Under the pieces are notes generated by a model. That model was not told the DNA's origin, ran no database searches, and saw nothing but the letters and a program-made list of their open reading frames with translations. Source: a virus. From it: a DNA stretch of 20,551 bases. Positions 19,198 to 20,551 of this stretch are shown here, piece after piece (positions within the stretch are counted from its first letter, which is position 1; each line of letters begins with the position of its first letter). The stretch covers positions 1 through 20,551 of the IMG/VR virus record IMGVR_UViG_3300006922_000244. One strand, written 5' to 3'. Both the position numbers and the translations under genes were made by a program.

Positions 19198-19421
19198 GAT
19201 TGCACCTCAGGTGTAACCCACTCTATTTTGATACCTCTACGCTGAAGTTCGTTTATGCACTTCTGTCTTACTTTTGGTTTCATGTTAGCTCCTTTTGAAT
19301 TTACGTATTCAAATAGCTCTTCTTTTTTCATTGTGTGCATGTAGAAGTGTTCCATTGGCAATTTACTTGCCGGTACGCCTCTAACGTATTTCTTTGCACT
19401 TGGTCTAAATTTTGTTGGCAT
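19194..19421 (-). CDS. conserved phage hypothetical protein, 75 aa
   Basis: MPTKFRPSAKKYVRGVPASK, then LPMEHFYMHTMKKEELFEYVNSKGANMKPKVRQKCINELQRRGI. A basic unstructured head is followed by two or three helices with a LxxYVN-turn-KxxxKCINELxRRG element, a pattern I have seen in phage proteins of unknown role. A very good AGGAGGTGCAAC precedes the ATG. No enzymatic motif is present. Confidence 0.78.
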   Translation of the reverse strand: MPTKFRPSAKKYVRGVPASKLPMEHFYMHTMKKEELFEYVNSKGANMKPKVRQKCINELQRRGIKIEWVTPEVQS

Positions 19422-19431
19422 GTTGCACCTC

Positions 19432-19707
19432 CTATGTGTCTTTACCTATCTTGTTTGTTTGTTCATTTTTTAGTAGTCGTTCCAAGCGTTGTATTTCGTT
19501 TTGCAACTCAACAACGCATGTCTCGAACTCTATAACTTCGTTATATAGCATATCTTGTACTTGCTGAAGCTGGAATGACATTTCTTGTAGATTTGTCATG
19601 CTTCGCTCCATATGCTCTCTATAAAAAGATACTCTATCTATTGTTGGAAATGGCATCACTTTTCCACTTTGGTCGCTCTTCACTCCCTTTGAAAATTTAT
19701 CTGTCAT
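19432..19707 (-). CDS. coiled-coil hypothetical protein, 91 aa
   Basis: I choose ATG 19707 (MTDKFSKGVKSDQSGKVMPF): it stands one base after the stop of the preceding gene with GGAG upstream. A start near 19743 would overlap that gene by 35 bases. The region DRVSFYREHMERSMTNLQEM to the end is one long helix with heptad-like leucines (VVELQNEIQRLERLLKNEQ), so a coiled coil is likely. No function recognised. Confidence 0.75.
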   Translation of the reverse strand: MTDKFSKGVKSDQSGKVMPFPTIDRVSFYREHMERSMTNLQEMSFQLQQVQDMLYNEVIEFETCVVELQNEIQRLERLLKNEQTNKIGKDT

Positions 19708-19708
19708 C

Positions 19709-20059
19709 TTAAACTCCGCTTGTTGTATGGGCGTATTGCTCATCACATTCTAACTTTCCACACACGCATTGCTGCAGTTTGTACTCGTCTATTAGCCATT
19801 CACCTACTGTATTTATTATTGCGTCGTAACTAATATCGCCAGTATTCCCTTCTATATTGTAAGCATATTTCATAGCTTGAAGCAATACATCTGATGGGAT
19901 ATCGTATGCGTCTATTAAGAACTGTCCGCTGTCTGATTGATAACAATCAAACTCTGCCCAATAGCCTAGGTCATTGACTACGCCTTGTGGTTCTAATACT
20001 CCATATATAATGCAGTTGTGCTCCTTTTCTAAGTGTTTTAGTGTTGTCCATAAATCCAT
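19709..20059 (-). CDS. hypothetical protein, 116 aa, first gene of the accessory operon
   Basis: Starts MDLWTTLKHLEKEHNCIIYG after AAGGAGAAAACA. A central alpha/beta part (YWAEFDCYQSDSGQFLIDAY) is followed by helices, and a CVCGKLECDEQYAH end with three cysteines and a histidine that could bind a metal, although the spacing is not a known finger. Strong promoter upstream with a leader of about 18 bases. Function not recognised. Confidence 0.78.
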   Translation of the reverse strand: MDLWTTLKHLEKEHNCIIYGVLEPQGVVNDLGYWAEFDCYQSDSGQFLIDAYDIPSDVLLQAMKYAYNIEGNTGDISYDAIINTVGEWLIDEYKLQQCVCGKLECDEQYAHTTSGV

Positions 20060-20083
20060 TGTTTTCTCCTTAAATATAGTAAT

Positions 20084-20125
20084 ATTATACAGAGAAATAA
20101 GGTGTTTGTCAAGAACTATTTTTTA
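20084..20125 (-). promoter_or_regulatory. strong sigma70 promoter of the accessory operon
   Basis: On the minus strand TTGACA (20112-20107), 17 bases, TATAAT (20089-20084), preceded by AAAAATAGTTC. Predicted start about 20077. Confidence 0.93.
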
Positions 20126-20160
20126 AGACCTTAAAATTTTGAGATATAGTTCCACGAGAC

Positions 20161-20192
20161 AAAAAAATAGGCAGTATCTCAACTGCCTATTT
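20161..20192 (-). terminator. strong intrinsic terminator at the end of the right-edge region
   Basis: Eleven-base perfect arms at 20165-20175 and 20182-20192 (core AATAGGCAGT and ACTGCCTATT) around a six-base loop. On the minus strand it is followed by a run of T, so it ends a minus-strand transcript entering from the right. This implies that 20193-20551 is transcribed. Confidence 0.92.
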
Positions 20193-20551
20193 AAACTCCG
20201 AACGTAAGTTTATTTTAAAGTGGTCGTGTTGGAATAACTCACGAACCTTTCCACTGTGTAGCTAGCGGTGATGGATATTACGAACTTCAATCTACGACTT
20301 GCGTCTATGGTATACTGCTCATTTCGCATCACTTATCTACTTGCAAGATATCTACTATTCAGTAGTTGACAGAGCGACTGCCGTTCTTCTTACTGCTTAG
20401 CTTTTATAGTGTTCCAAGTCTGCACTTCGTCATAATCATATTAGTGCTTTCTGCCCCTCTTACCCTACTCTCTTGCCTAAGCAAGCGTGGGATATCCTCG
20501 CAGATAAGCGGTGGAGTTCTCTGTATTCTAACTCCTTACCCGAGTTCACTC
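20193..20551 (-). other. gene-free, hairpin-rich region ending in a terminator; candidate structured RNA
   Basis: No open reading frame here has a ribosome binding site or a recognisable product (best are about 40 codons). The stretch is visibly richer in G+C than its surroundings. Hairpins by eye: 20219-20228 with 20240-20244 and 20251-20255 (ten pairs with one bulge); CTACT/AGTAG near 20352-20365; GCACT (20422-20426) with AGTGC (20443-20447); CTTGC (20472-20476) with GCAAG (20481-20485); GGAGTT (20513-20518) with AACTCC (20530-20535), extendable by GGT/ACC. The terminator at 20161 shows it is transcribed on the minus strand. I see no tRNA cloverleaf, tmRNA or RNase P signature. The upstream end lies outside the window. 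Confidence 0.35.

Noticed and set aside
20212-20330. Minus-strand frame of about 39 codons beginning MRNEQYTIDASRR
   Set aside because: No ribosome binding site, not coupled to any neighbour, and overlaps the bulged hairpin at 20219-20255; codon use does not resemble neighbouring genes.
20460-20551. Stop-free minus-strand frame entering from the right edge (about 30 codons)
   Set aside because: It has no recognisable motif, lies within the hairpin-rich stretch, and its length is expected by chance. It could be the tail of a gene outside the window, but nothing here supports that.

Overview
This window reads as part of the genome of a tailed double-stranded DNA bacteriophage. It is visibly AT-rich and extremely densely packed. 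Nearly all genes lie on the minus strand and join by 1-4 base stop/start overlaps (ATGA, TAATG). No virion structural gene is present; the content is replication, nucleotide metabolism, lysis and small accessory genes. Several proteins look like those of marine phages: a PolA with a variant motif A, a split NAD+ ligase, an Hsp20, a phage-encoded ribosomal protein bS21, MazG, and GcrA/SANT-like small HTH proteins. The promoters are textbook sigma70 (TTGACA, 17 bp, TATAAT) and the ribosome binding sites are AGGAG-like, so the host is a bacterium. A marine alphaproteobacterium such as the SAR11 group is a guess from gene content, not proven here.

Layout from right to left, in the direction of most transcription. 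At 20193-20551 is a stretch without a convincing gene, rich in hairpins and closed by a strong terminator (20161-20192). A promoter at 20084-20125 drives an 11-gene accessory operon (20059 to 17054) that includes MazG and several tiny membrane and basic proteins, ending at a terminator at 16977-17005. Between 16297 and 17005 lies the only plus-strand unit: a leaderless 57-residue HTH gene, then bS21, then a probable structured RNA with its own promoter. A divergent promoter serves a 48-residue membrane protein. Next comes the Hsp20 gene with a 161-base leader, followed past a terminator by a lysis cassette: lysozyme, an overlapping spanin-like pair, and holin-like membrane proteins.

A promoter at 13271 starts a leaderless transcript for a Pyr_excise-like protein, glutaredoxin, a DUF3310 protein and HTH/membrane genes. 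A promoter at 10879 drives an HTH gene closed by its own terminator, then a PC4-like single-strand DNA binding protein. A promoter at 9731 drives the adenylation half of an NAD+ DNA ligase plus a GIY-YIG-like endonuclease. A promoter at 7906 drives the zinc-finger/HhH/BRCT half of the ligase, a four-repeat HTH protein and, past a terminator, the replication core: DnaB-like helicase, a nucleotidyltransferase and an NDP-sugar epimerase, primase, HNH endonuclease and DNA polymerase A.

The most interesting points are the shared 17-base extended promoter box, promoters that place the start codon at the predicted transcription start (leaderless mRNAs), the divergent HTH-bS21 module with a candidate structured RNA behind it, the ligase split by a putative homing endonuclease and a promoter, the dispersed GcrA/SANT-like domain family, and the structured gene-free region at the right edge.
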